64,000 nt of DNA. Source: Clostridium carboxidivorans P7 (GTDB taxonomy: Bacteria; Bacillota; Clostridia; Clostridiales; Clostridiaceae). This document shows positions 36,174 to 45,095 of the stretch, piece by piece. The stretch spans positions 5,394,001 through 5,458,000 of the forward strand of contig NZ_CP011803.1 of assembly GCF_001038625.1 (NCBI RefSeq), in the 5' to 3' direction. Positions within the stretch are counted from its first letter, which is position 1. Every line of letters starts with the position of its first letter. The notes below the pieces were generated by a model. It worked only from the letters and a program-made list of their open reading frames with translations, did no database searches and was not told the origin of the DNA. A program made the position numbers and the translations under genes.

Positions 36174-36236
36174 AGCTGGATGTGGTATAAATTATAGAAA
36201 GGCTATTAAGTTAGAAAATGCTTAAATAATTTATGA
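36174..36236 (+). pseudogene. Tail of a UviA-type sigma gene
   Basis: Matches the last codons and stop region of the sigma gene at 58937-59482 (GGTATAAATTATAGAAAGGC, TATTAAG, CTTAAATAATTTATGA) with an internal deletion. Only the end survives. A second such tail lies at 60342-60435. Confidence 0.6.
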
Positions 36237-36298
36237 GTAATTTGAAAAACTGTGAAAGTTGCGTTAAAAAATAAAGTTAGAGATTGGGGGATGAGAGT

Positions 36299-36778
36299 GT
36301 GGAAACTAGAGAATATGTGGAGTATCTTTTGAAAAATTATAATGAAATATTGAAAGACATAGATCAATTAAAGTTTGAGTATGAAGCCTTTAAGGATTTT
36401 GAATCAGAGGAGGTTATAGAAGTTCTTAATTTTTCATCAGCAAGTGGTGATAGGGTTATAACAAGTAATATTTCAGATAAAACCTGTAAGATAGCTTTAG
36501 TATATAATGAGGTTACAAAGAGGATGAGTAAAGAAAGCAGGGAAGAAATTTCTAAGATGATGAAGGCTGCAGAGTTTGAGATTACAAGATTGAATTATTG
36601 TATAGAGAGATTAGAACCTAAGGTTAAAGAGGTTTTAAAGAAAATATTTATAGAAAAGCTTTCCTGGAATAGTGTTTGTGAAAAATGTTCAATTAGTGAA
36701 AAAACTTTAAACAAGTATAAAAATAAAGGTATTGATGAAATTACAGCTATGTTTAATTTGAGTAGGCTGGTGAGTTAA
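36299..36778 (+). CDS. Phage late-transcription regulator-like protein (sigma region 4-like HTH)
   Basis: 159 aa using GTG at 36299, 8 bp after GGGGG. A TTG 15 bp upstream is inside that site. The N-terminal coiled-coil helices are followed by a C-terminal HTH like sigma region 4 (VKEVLKKIFIEKLSWNSVCEKCSISEKTLNKYKNKGIDEI). Related proteins act at the end of early phage modules to switch on late genes. It is the last recognisable piece of the prophage. The last 75 bp including its terminator are duplicated at 45877-45951. Confidence 0.7.
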   Translation: METREYVEYLLKNYNEILKDIDQLKFEYEAFKDFESEEVIEVLNFSSASGDRVITSNISDKTCKIALVYNEVTKRMSKESREEISKMMKAAEFEITRLNYCIERLEPKVKEVLKKIFIEKLSWNSVCEKCSISEKTLNKYKNKGIDEITAMFNLSRLVS

Positions 36779-36793
36779 TTACCAGCCTTTTTA
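36765..36793 (+). terminator. Terminator overlapping the stop of the regulator gene
   Basis: Stem GGCTGGT / ACCAGCC followed by TTTTTATT. The stop codon lies inside the loop. The same structure with wobble pairs is kept in the duplicate at about 45919-45950. Confidence 0.75.
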
Positions 36794-36960
36794 TTTTCTG
36801 TGAATTTTCTTTTAGACTAAAATCTACTTTGAAAGGTTTTTTATATTCAGGATTATTTACTGGATAAGCATTATAAATATAAGTCTTTTTAAACACATCT
36901 TTTGACATATGCTTTGACAATTCATCCCTTAACCGTATTATAGATATTAATAAAATTTCG
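36794..36960 (-). pseudogene. Fragment of a lipoprotein gene
   Basis: Read leftward it gives ELSKHMSKDVFKKTYIYNAY and PVNNPEYKKPFKVDFSLKE, nearly identical to residues 73-115 of the lipoprotein at 46494-46997. The C-terminal third is missing where the terminator region begins, and a deletion plus frameshift hits the N-terminal side. Together with the duplicated regulator tail it marks the left edge of an inserted 9 kb block. Confidence 0.8.
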
Positions 36961-37227
36961 TCAGATGAGATGTTATCTTTTATATGATCTATGATTGGAT
37001 CTGTTGCTACAGAAATATCTATATTAATAACAATAAGAATGAACAATAAACAAATAGAACAGCAAAAGATACAATCAATTAGACCATATCATGACGCGTT
37101 AAAAAAGTCGCCTCCAAGTTATGACAGTATTATGACGTAATTTGACTATTTGGATGAAGAATATGATATAATTGTTTACATGTTTTTTAGTAATAGCTAT
37201 TGATAGCTTTATAAAGGAGGATGCAAA

Positions 37228-38127
37228 TTGAATACTCATCAATTGGAATGTTTTATTTTGTTGGCAAAGTCTTTGAATTTTACAAAAGCTTCTAAAGCAA
37301 TGTATATTACACAACCAGCTTATAGTAGAATTATATCTAATCTGGAAGAGGATATTGGAGCAAAACTTTTTATAAGAGATAAACGATCTGTAAAGCTTAC
37401 GGCAGCAGGAAAGACATTTTTAGAAGAAGCAGAGAAGATGATATATCACTACAATAATAGTCTAATAAAGGTAAGGCAATCAGAAGAAGGATACCTTGGT
37501 AGTTTGAAAATAGGTTTTTTAGAAGCTTCACTACATGATTTTTTACCAGATTTCGTTAATTTTTTTAGAAAAAAGTATCCTAATATAAGTTTAGTGATGG
37601 CAGACAATAGACATACTGCATTGTTAAATGAGCTTTATAATGATAAGGTTGATATAGCCTTTACAAATACAGCTGGATTTATTGAGACAAATGATTTGGT
37701 TTTTAAGACGATTTATGAAGATTATTATTGTGCTGTATTGCCAGTAGATCATCCAAAGGCAAAGGATGATACTATAGAATTATTAAATTTAAGGGACGAT
37801 CATTTCATTTTAATGAATCCTAATGTCTCAGCACAAAGTAATAACCGTATAAAAAATATATGTTTAAGTCATGGATTTATACCTAAGGTTAGTGGTAATG
37901 CAAATACTGTTACAGCATTATTGACTCTGGTAAGTTGTGGAATGGGGGTTAGTGTTTTATTACATAGTCTGGAATATCTTGCTCAAAACAATATTAAGTT
38001 TTTGAGAATTAAAAGGAACAATGATCCTATACGAGTGGTAGCAGCTTATAAGAAAGTTAATGATAATCCCTGTATACCTATATTTACAAAGGCGTTAGAT
38101 GAGTATAATTCTGTAAAAAATTTGTAA
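37228..38127 (+). CDS. LysR-family transcriptional regulator
   Basis: 299 aa, TTG start 7 bp after AAAGGAGG. N-terminal winged HTH (LECFILLAKSLNFTKASKAMYITQPAYSRIISNLEEDIGAKLF) and a C-terminal effector-binding domain of normal length. It is separated from the HD / transporter / dehydrogenase / RraA operon by 780 bp of non-coding DNA, in the same direction. It is the most likely regulator of that operon, with its substrate as effector. Confidence 0.9.
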   Translation: MNTHQLECFILLAKSLNFTKASKAMYITQPAYSRIISNLEEDIGAKLFIRDKRSVKLTAAGKTFLEEAEKMIYHYNNSLIKVRQSEEGYLGSLKIGFLEASLHDFLPDFVNFFRKKYPNISLVMADNRHTALLNELYNDKVDIAFTNTAGFIETNDLVFKTIYEDYYCAVLPVDHPKAKDDTIELLNLRDDHFILMNPNVSAQSNNRIKNICLSHGFIPKVSGNANTVTALLTLVSCGMGVSVLLHSLEYLAQNNIKFLRIKRNNDPIRVVAAYKKVNDNPCIPIFTKALDEYNSVKNL

Positions 38128-38137
38128 TGGATTAAAG

Positions 38138-38230
38138 CTCATTCAATTCTACGTTCTTCCAACAGATATTAGATGGAAAGCCTTGCCCAAGGAGAAATTT
38201 GGAGCAGCCAGCTCAATACATCGGTATTTT
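38138..38230 (+). pseudogene. IS5-type transposase N-terminal remnant
   Basis: A short frame reads IQFYVLPTDIRWKALPKEKF then GAASSIHRYF, resembling the conserved start of IS5-type transposases (YVLRTGxxWRxLPKEFGxxSSxHRxF). No start and no catalytic part remain. Confidence 0.6.
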
Positions 38231-38435
38231 ATATATAGTATCAAATGAAATTAAAACTTTTAAGAGATATAGATATTTATTGTGATGAAAATAAGAATAG
38301 TAAAAGAAAGGGTATGCCAATTATGGTATACCCTAATTGTAATGCGGATTTTTATTATAGTAGTAAAAAAAAGAAGAGAAACATTCATATCTAACAGAAG
38401 ATGATGACTGTATATATTTATCCGATGGCTACCAT

Positions 38436-38684
38436 CCGTAACACTCCCATCACACTCTGTGAAAGCGACTATCACCAAATCACAGATTTGGGATATCTGC
38501 TTTTCTTAGGTGGGAGATAACGGCTGACACGCCCCTGGATAAGTTCTTCTAAGACTCAGATGGGTAAAATACCTAAATGGTATTTTACGAGCTTTGCTCC
38601 GGCAATAAATACCTAAATGGCATTTAACGGGCTTGCCCAGGTAAGAGGTATTCCTCTTAAGCAAACTCCACCTGAGTCTAAGAA
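38436..38684 (+). ncRNA. Multi-hairpin non-coding element, unidentified structured RNA
   Basis: Several stems can be drawn by eye. CCGT..CTCCCA (38436-38449) pairs with TGGGAG..ACGG (38511-38523). TTCTAAGACTCAG (38547-38559) pairs with CTGAGTCTAAGAA (38672-38684), one mismatch. Inside this are AAAATACC/GGTATTTT, AAATACC/GGCATTT, GGGC-TT-GCCC and AAGAGG-TATT-CCTCTT. There is no coding frame. It could be a mobile-element-associated RNA or a riboswitch-like leader, but it ends 230 bp before the HD gene. Identity unknown and strand not proven. Confidence 0.45.
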
Positions 38685-38910
38685 TCACTTGATAAATATA
38701 CTTCTCAAAATGGGATTCTATATATTTCTATTATTTCATTTATAAAAAAGTAATAGAATTTTGTAATGACTGTAATACATTTTATGCATTTTACGGTTGA
38801 AAATTAGGATGTTATTATTAACGTGTAAGGACAAGCTGTGTATCTAATCGATTAATTACCAGTGTAAACGAAAAACATTTTAGCTAAAATTTCTATGGAG
38901 GAATGGAACT

Positions 38911-39480
38911 ATGAAAACAATAAGCAAAGAAGAAATTAAAGCATTATTTCCAGAATTAGATTTGGTAAATAACAAAGAGCTGGTTGATAAAGCATGTGCA
39001 ATATGGAAGGAGGCATTTGAGGCAGGAGCTTGGGATGATATTATGAAACCTCAATTTGCTACATTAGCACCAAATGTTTCTCTTGTGAATCATACAAGAA
39101 CAATTATTAGAAACTCTGTTAATATGGCGGAGAATGTAAAAGAAGCATATGGATACAAAGTGGATATGGATGTATTAATTATCAGTATTCTTTTACATGA
39201 TGTATGCAAAATAGTAGAAAATGATCCAGGAGAAGTTGAAGGCACATGTGTAAAGAATAATATGGGTAAAACATATCAACATGGATTTATGAGTGGGTAC
39301 TATGCACAAAAATATGATTTTCCAGAAGAAATTGTTGCAACTGTAATAGCTCATGCAGGAGCATCAAAAGTTATACCAAGAACAATAGAAGGACTGATTT
39401 TATATTACAATGATGTGGCAGATGCAGATATACATTTCTTAATATCAGGGGCAAAACTTATATTAGATACTAGAAAATAA
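38911..39480 (+). CDS. HD-domain phosphohydrolase-like protein
   Basis: 189 aa. Metal-binding HD pattern: NHTR near 60, LLHDVCK near 94-99, YQHGF and AHAG further on. Such proteins hydrolyse phosphate esters or act as small-molecule hydrolases. First gene of an operon with a DASS transporter, a 2-hydroxyacid dehydrogenase and an RraA-like aldolase, so it probably takes part in the same catabolic route. GGAGG before ATG. Confidence 0.85.
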   Translation: MKTISKEEIKALFPELDLVNNKELVDKACAIWKEAFEAGAWDDIMKPQFATLAPNVSLVNHTRTIIRNSVNMAENVKEAYGYKVDMDVLIISILLHDVCKIVENDPGEVEGTCVKNNMGKTYQHGFMSGYYAQKYDFPEEIVATVIAHAGASKVIPRTIEGLILYYNDVADADIHFLISGAKLILDTRK

Positions 39481-39568
39481 AGATTACATTAAATTTTTAA
39501 GTTAATTATATAGTTTGAGTAATATATTTACATTTAATTAAAAATGTATATAAAAAAGGAGAAACATT

Positions 39569-41062
39569 ATGGATAAGAAAACGTTCTTAAGGCTTTTGCC
39601 AGTCATTTTTTTAGGCTTAATAGTTTGGATTATACCAACACCGCAAGGCTTAATAGATATAACCTTATCAAGTAAATTAGCTAAAAATCCAGCAGGGGCA
39701 GCTAAGTTCGCAGCAAATACATGGCATATGTTTGGTATTTATGCAGCAATACTTTGTGGTTTAATACTTAAACCTTTCGCTGAACCAATTATAGTAATGA
39801 TTATTTTAGCTGTTGCGTCACTTTTCATGGATCCTACTAAAGTATATGCAGGCTATGGATCACCATCAGTAGTGTTTTTGCTATCAGTAGTACTTGCATG
39901 TGGAGCATTTACAAAGACAGGTCTAGGAAAACGTATAGCCTTTGTACTGTTGGAGAAATTAGGAAAGACTAAATTCGGTGGAACATCAATAGGATTAGCT
40001 TATATATTGTTAATTTGTGACTTGATTTTAAGTCCAGCAACTGGATCAAATACATCACGTTCAGCAATTGTATTTCCAATTTTTAAAGGTGTTTGTGAGT
40101 CTTTAGGTTCTACACCAACAGAAAATCCTAAAAAGCTAGGTGCTTATCTTGAATTGACATATCATATGATATCAATGGGTACAGCAGTTTTATTCTTAAC
40201 AGGTATGGCTTCAAATGCAGTTATTGCCTCAACAATTCAAAGTTCAGGAGGAGCTGTTCTTTCTTGGATGTTTTGGTTTAAGGCAGCAATTGTTCCTGGA
40301 GCAATAGTATTATTTATCATACCACTTGTCATGTACAAATTGTATAAACCAGAAATAAAAGAATTAGGAGACATAGATCATCTAATTGTAAAGGCTAAAT
40401 CAGAGATGGGTCCAATGAAAAGCAAAGAGAAGATTTTACTTGGAATATTTATATTTTCAATTTTAGGATGGATGTTTGGACCTCAAATAGCTATCGGACC
40501 AATCAAGGGTGTTGATATGCAAGTAGTAGCATTCTTATTCATAGGACTTGAATTATTATTTGGTATCATGAATTGGGATGATCTTTTAAAAGAAAAAATG
40601 GCTTGGAGCATGTATATGTGGTACGGTGGTTTCTTTGGAAGTGCAGCCATATTGGCAAATGGAAAATTCTATCCTTTTTTAGCATCACTTCTTAAGAAAT
40701 ACTTAAATTTAGCTCATGTTAATGGATGGCTAGTTATACTTATATTACTTATTATGGCGTTTGCTGTAAAATACTTCTTCGTATCAAATTCTGCTTATAT
40801 TGGAGCAATATATCCTATAATACTTACACTAGCACTTACAACCCAAGCGAATATAACAGTACTATCTTTATTGTTGGCTTTCTTTGGTGGATATAGCTGC
40901 TGGTTAACAAACTACGGAAATGGTGCAAGTATATATATATATTCACAGGGTTATGTTGATCAAAAGGACTGGTATAGAGTAGGAACCATAATGGTAGGTA
41001 TAGTTATGTTAATATACGTAGTAGTAGCTTTACCTTATTGGAAAATCCTTGGAATTTACTAG
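39569..41062 (+). CDS. DASS-family (SLC13-like) anion symporter
   Basis: 497 aa with 11-12 hydrophobic segments over its whole length. SPATGSNTSRSAIVFPI and LTGMASNAVIAS correspond to the SNT-type substrate-binding hairpins of the divalent anion:Na+ symporter family (CitT/YflS-like). It should import a di- or tricarboxylate. AAGGAGAAA upstream of ATG. Located between the HD gene and the dehydrogenase gene in one transcription direction. Confidence 0.9.
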   Translation: MDKKTFLRLLPVIFLGLIVWIIPTPQGLIDITLSSKLAKNPAGAAKFAANTWHMFGIYAAILCGLILKPFAEPIIVMIILAVASLFMDPTKVYAGYGSPSVVFLLSVVLACGAFTKTGLGKRIAFVLLEKLGKTKFGGTSIGLAYILLICDLILSPATGSNTSRSAIVFPIFKGVCESLGSTPTENPKKLGAYLELTYHMISMGTAVLFLTGMASNAVIASTIQSSGGAVLSWMFWFKAAIVPGAIVLFIIPLVMYKLYKPEIKELGDIDHLIVKAKSEMGPMKSKEKILLGIFIFSILGWMFGPQIAIGPIKGVDMQVVAFLFIGLELLFGIMNWDDLLKEKMAWSMYMWYGGFFGSAAILANGKFYPFLASLLKKYLNLAHVNGWLVILILLIMAFAVKYFFVSNSAYIGAIYPIILTLALTTQANITVLSLLLAFFGGYSCWLTNYGNGASIYIYSQGYVDQKDWYRVGTIMVGIVMLIYVVVALPYWKILGIY

Positions 41063-41166
41063 GATTTATAAGAATTGATTATAAATATTACAGCAGTGCA
41101 ACTAGGTTCTGCAAAATATTTTATAAAATAAAGTATTAGATTAAAAAAAATTTAGGAGGAATAAAA

Positions 41167-42141
41167 ATGGGATATAAAATATTATTACCACAAGAAATAA
41201 CACAACCAGCAAGAGATTATCTTGAGAATTTAGGCTATGAATTAGTAGATGGAAGGGGAAAAGAAGTCGAAGATGTAATTAAAGATATACCTGACTGTGA
41301 TGCAATAATTGTTAGATTGACTAAAATGACAGCTGATGTTTTCAATGCAGCACCTAAACTTAAAGCTGTTGCAAGGCATGGTGTTGGTTTTGATACTGTA
41401 GATCTTGAAGCTGCTAGAAAAAATGGTGTTCAAGTTGTATATGCACCAAAATCTAACTGTATGTCAGTTGCAGAGTGTGCAATTTTCTATATACTTTATT
41501 GTGCAAGAAACTTTACAAAGGTTAAAGAAAACATAAAAAAAGATTACTATTATGCAAAATTAAAAGTAAATAAAATTGAGCTAGATGGTAAAACATTAGG
41601 TATTATTGGATGTGGTAACATCGGTTCACTTGTTGCTAAGAAAGCAATGTATGGATTTAACATGAAGGTTATGGTTTATGATCCATATAAAACACAAGAA
41701 CAGCTTCCAGAAGGTGTTGAGAAAGTTAAAGATAGAGATAGAATTTTTAAAGAATGTGATATTGTTTCAATGCATTGTCCAGCAAATACTGAAACAGTTG
41801 ATTCAGTTGGAGAAAGAGAATTTGAAATGATGAAGGAAACAGCATTCTTCATTAATACAGCTAGAGGTAAACTTGTTGTTGAAGGAGATTTATATAAAGC
41901 TTTAACAACTGGAAAAATTGCAGCAGCAGGTCTAGACGTTCTTAGAGAAGAACCATGTAGCCCAGATCATCCATTATTATCATTAGAAAATTGTGTTGTT
42001 GGACCACATATTGGAGCAGCTACTAATGAAGCAACTAACAGAGCATCACTACACTCAGCACAAGGTATTCATGAAGTATTATCTGGTCAAAAGCCAACAT
42101 GGCCAGTAGTTGAATTTGATTATACAAAAAAAGTAGATTAG
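41167..42141 (+). CDS. D-isomer-specific 2-hydroxyacid dehydrogenase
   Basis: 324 aa. NAD-binding Rossmann motif LGIIGCGNIGSLVAKKA, catalytic Arg in FINTARGKLV, Glu in LREEP and His in GPHIGAATNEA. Closest in pattern to phosphoglycerate-dehydrogenase-like enzymes but lacking the ACT domain, so it probably oxidises or reduces a different 2-hydroxyacid. TTTAGGAGG before ATG. It is followed at 18 bp by the RraA-like gene, which implies a shared pathway. Confidence 0.92.
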   Translation: MGYKILLPQEITQPARDYLENLGYELVDGRGKEVEDVIKDIPDCDAIIVRLTKMTADVFNAAPKLKAVARHGVGFDTVDLEAARKNGVQVVYAPKSNCMSVAECAIFYILYCARNFTKVKENIKKDYYYAKLKVNKIELDGKTLGIIGCGNIGSLVAKKAMYGFNMKVMVYDPYKTQEQLPEGVEKVKDRDRIFKECDIVSMHCPANTETVDSVGEREFEMMKETAFFINTARGKLVVEGDLYKALTTGKIAAAGLDVLREEPCSPDHPLLSLENCVVGPHIGAATNEATNRASLHSAQGIHEVLSGQKPTWPVVEFDYTKKVD

Positions 42142-42159
42142 TATTAGGAGGAAAATAAT

Positions 42160-42858
42160 ATGCCAGTAGGAAATAGAGTATTTTTAAAAAGGGAACTTCC
42201 AGATAAAGAATTAGTGAAAGCATTTAGTGAACTTCCAGCAGCAAATGTTGCAGATGCTATGGGACGTCTATGTGCACTTCATTCAGATATAAAGCTAATG
42301 TCAAGTCCAACAAAAAAGATGTGTGGAGTAGCTATAACTGTAAAGTCTCGTCCTGGTGATAACCTTACTTTACATAAAGCACTTAATATAGCTGAAGAAG
42401 GCGATGTAATAGTAGTTTCAAATGAAGGAGATAGAAGCCAATCAATAATGGGTGAAATCATGTATAAATATCTTTCTGAATACAAAAAGATTAAAGGTAT
42501 TGTAATTGATGGGCCTATACGTGATATTGATGTAATATCTAAGTGTGAAATGCCAATATATGCAACTGGGACAACTCCTGGTGGTCCTTATAAAGAAGGT
42601 CCTGGTGAAGTAAATGTACCAATTGCTTGTGGACGTATAGCTGTTAACCCCGGAGATATAATTCTTGGAGATCATGATGGAGTAATCGTAATTCCTAAAA
42701 ATGATGCAGCATTAATATTAGATAAAGCACAGACTATTGCAGCAGGAGATGCAGCAAAGGTTGCAGCTTCAGCATCAGGAACAGTTAATAGACAATGGGT
42801 AGATGATTTGCTTGAGAAAAAAGGTTATGAAGTCATAGATGATGTATATAGACCTTAA
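42160..42858 (+). CDS. RraA-like / HMG aldolase-family protein
   Basis: 232 aa. AANVADAMGR at the N-terminus, GIVIDGPIRDID with the substrate-binding Arg and Asp, and GDIILGDHDGVIVIP are hallmarks of the RraA/4-hydroxy-4-methyl-2-oxoglutarate aldolase fold. In catabolic operons these enzymes cleave hydroxy-oxo-dicarboxylates or decarboxylate oxaloacetate. With a DASS carrier and hydroxyacid dehydrogenase here, use of a hydroxylated dicarboxylate is a reasonable inference. Confidence 0.9.
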   Translation: MPVGNRVFLKRELPDKELVKAFSELPAANVADAMGRLCALHSDIKLMSSPTKKMCGVAITVKSRPGDNLTLHKALNIAEEGDVIVVSNEGDRSQSIMGEIMYKYLSEYKKIKGIVIDGPIRDIDVISKCEMPIYATGTTPGGPYKEGPGEVNVPIACGRIAVNPGDIILGDHDGVIVIPKNDAALILDKAQTIAAGDAAKVAASASGTVNRQWVDDLLEKKGYEVIDDVYRP

Positions 42859-42872
42859 TAGAATCTAAGCTA

Positions 42873-42914
42873 AGATAGATTTGAGTTTGTTTAAGCTCAA
42901 ATCTATCTATTTTG
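42873..42914 (+). terminator. Strong terminator of the catabolic operon
   Basis: 13 bp perfect stem AGATAGATTTGAG / CTCAAATCTATCT with a 10 base loop followed by ATTTT, 15 bp after the RraA-like gene. Confidence 0.85.
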
Positions 42915-42958
42915 ATATTTAATTTTAAATAAGAGCAAAGTATTTTAATGATGAAAAG

Positions 42959-43327
42959 ATGGATAGATTGTATGAAGAAAATAGGGATAATATTTTAGAA
43001 CTAAAAATTAGACAAAGTGAAGAATTAGCTGAATCTCTTTTAGAACTCGCTCTGACCGAAAAAACAGAGATAAGCTTTGAAGAACTGGCTGATCCTTATT
43101 CTCGCCATCTTTGTGAGCATCTGAAGACTGCACCAAAGCAGGTGACGAGCAGAAGCAGCCAGTTTCTTGATGCCTGTACTAAATTTAGTAAAGGTGAGAT
43201 CTTGCATGATGAACTAATCAGTGTTACGGTTGAAAAAGGGTTTAATAACGTTATTGATGCATTTCACGTTGAAGCCATAATATTGACCATTAAAGCTGAC
43301 GAGGAGAAGTACCATAATACCGTTTAA
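42959..43327 (+). CDS. Hypothetical protein, 122 aa
   Basis: Mostly helical, with no recognised domain. No clear ribosome binding site precedes the ATG. The first 20 codons are AT-rich like the neighbours, whereas the rest is visibly richer in G and C, like the AraC block that follows. This could be a fusion point between host DNA and an acquired segment, with the gene being the end of a longer one. Its 3' end overlaps the AraC gene tail-to-tail by 38 bp. Confidence 0.45.
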   Translation: MDRLYEENRDNILELKIRQSEELAESLLELALTEKTEISFEELADPYSRHLCEHLKTAPKQVTSRSSQFLDACTKFSKGEILHDELISVTVEKGFNNVIDAFHVEAIILTIKADEEKYHNTV

Positions 43328-44234
43328 AGGCCTTATAGAAATTGCTGCTATTGCTGTATCCGAGCATATCAGCAATTTTTTCAATGGAAAGATCCGTATG
43401 ATCCAATAATAGCTTGGCTCTTCGCATACGTGATTCAGCTAGCAAAGCAGAAAAGGTCTTCCCTGTCTTTTCCGGCAAAAGACGGGAAATATAGACGGGG
43501 TGATATCCGAAATGGGATGCAATGTCATTCAATGTTACAGAATCAGAGTGTGATTCGATATATTCCATAATCCGGTCAATTAATGTCGTGCCAGTAGGTA
43601 GATGCTGACGCTTGTACTCATAGGAAAGATACATTGCAAGGGACATGACCATAGGTTTTAAAATTTTCTGTGAGTCCTCTGTTTTATGAGCATATTCAAG
43701 AATCATGACATTCAGCAGCTGCCAGATTGGTGAAGAAGCTGGAATTTCCAGATGAACGAACTCTTCTGCATATTTGTTTTTATGTGGTTCCAGAAAAAAA
43801 TTAAGCATGGAGTTATCTGCTGAGAGCGCACTCAGGTATTCCCGGAAAAAGGTTTCTTTACGAATCAGTACTCCGAGAATAATAAATTCGTGATCAGAAT
43901 CCCGCTTAACAGCATAGCCGCTGTAGGGCTGACCGATATAGCAGTCTCCTTCTTTTACCGTGATCCGATTGTTATAGTTGGCGCTTAATGCATCATAATC
44001 TCCGTGGTAAGCAAAATGAATGAAAAAAAAGTCCTGGCGGTGAAAATGCTCCTCAATTTTTTTCCCTTTAAATGCACACACCATAACTTCCTCGGATTTC
44101 TCTCCCAACCAATGCGAAATCAGTTCGTTATTTCCTGAGGACGGATCCGGGCTAAAGTCCCAATTGAGGTGCGGAAAGTCCTGACCGAGTTTTTCTAATG
44201 CGTGATCGATTTCGGTATCGCAATTCCAAGACAT
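43290..44234 (-). CDS. AraC-family transcriptional regulator
   Basis: 314 aa from the ATG at 44234, which has AAAGGAA upstream; an in-frame ATG 45 bp earlier lacks a site. N-terminal cupin-like sensor (HFHRQDFFFIHFAYHG, CYIGQPYSGYAV), C-terminal double HTH (VTLNDIASHFGYHPVYISRLL, LSIEKIADMLGYSNSSNFYKAFKRYYGTSP). Divergent from two flavin reductase genes, which it probably activates. The DNA is richer in G and C than its surroundings, which suggests recent transfer together with those genes. Confidence 0.92.
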   Translation of the reverse strand: MSWNCDTEIDHALEKLGQDFPHLNWDFSPDPSSGNNELISHWLGEKSEEVMVCAFKGKKIEEHFHRQDFFFIHFAYHGDYDALSANYNNRITVKEGDCYIGQPYSGYAVKRDSDHEFIILGVLIRKETFFREYLSALSADNSMLNFFLEPHKNKYAEEFVHLEIPASSPIWQLLNVMILEYAHKTEDSQKILKPMVMSLAMYLSYEYKRQHLPTGTTLIDRIMEYIESHSDSVTLNDIASHFGYHPVYISRLLPEKTGKTFSALLAESRMRRAKLLLDHTDLSIEKIADMLGYSNSSNFYKAFKRYYGTSPRQL

Positions 44235-44506
44235 AACAACATTCCTTTCTTCAGATTTCTGAGCAATTCTTTCAAGCATTGCAACGTTTTTTGGTAAATC
44301 AGAAAATCTTATATCTAATTATAGGTTAAAATATGCCATGATTCAAGTTAATATTTAGCGCTGATTTGGAAGGTGAAAATCTATATGATGGAGTAGTAGC
44401 AAGAAAGTTCAAATTAAAAGGAATAGAACACATCAGGAAAACATATCGTTAAGAGCATAATGCATGGGATAACTGTAATTTATTACATAATTTAAGGAGG
44501 ATAAAT

Positions 44507-45079
44507 ATGTCTAGAAAAAATATCGGAGCAAAGCCATACATCACACCGATGCCGGTTTTGATGATTTCATCTTATGATGAGGCTGAAAAGCCCACTGCCA
44601 TGTTAGCAGTATGGGGAGGAATCACGAATGAGACAGAAATTACTATTACCGTAGCATCTAAGAGAAACACGTTAAAGGGAATTCTTGCCAGAGGTTCCTT
44701 TGTTGTAAGTATGGCGGATGTGGAAAATGAAGTTGCCTGTGATTACCTTGGTATAACAACAGGAAATAAAGTGGAAGATAAGTTTGAGAAGTCCGGATTC
44801 CATACAACAAAGTCCGAATTCGTAGATGCACCGATTATCGATGAGCTTCCTTTTGCCGTTGAGTGCAGAGTGAAGAGCTATGATGAGGAAACCTGGAGAC
44901 TGGTAGGGGAAATCGTCAATGTAAGTCTGGATGAACGGATTCTTGGAGAAGATGGCAAGGTATCATTTGAAAAATTCCATCCGATCACTTTCGATTGGAT
45001 GAATAAGTCATATCTGTCCGTTGGTGAAAAGGTCGGTGATGCTTATCGCGACGGACTTCAGTTAAGAGAGAAGAACTAA
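44507..45079 (+). CDS. Flavin reductase family protein
   Basis: 190 aa FMN-binding split-barrel protein: PYITPMPVLMISSYDE, KRNTLKGILARGSFVVSMA, ITTGNKVEDKFEKSGF and FDWMNKSYLSVGEKVG. Binds FMN or another cofactor and uses NAD(P)H. AAGGAGG before ATG. Tandem with a paralogue 16 bp later, and both are divergent from the AraC gene. Confidence 0.88.
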   Translation: MSRKNIGAKPYITPMPVLMISSYDEAEKPTAMLAVWGGITNETEITITVASKRNTLKGILARGSFVVSMADVENEVACDYLGITTGNKVEDKFEKSGFHTTKSEFVDAPIIDELPFAVECRVKSYDEETWRLVGEIVNVSLDERILGEDGKVSFEKFHPITFDWMNKSYLSVGEKVGDAYRDGLQLREKN

Positions 45080-45095
45080 GAGGAGGTTGTTTATT

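Noticed and set aside
36753..37046. 97-codon leftward frame as an intact gene
   Set aside because: Only its centre matches the lipoprotein; both ends run out of similarity and no signal peptide is present, so it is a fragment.
38260..38688. Leftward frames of 60-72 codons in the structured element
   Set aside because: They overlap the multi-hairpin region, have no ribosome binding site and no recognisable protein features.
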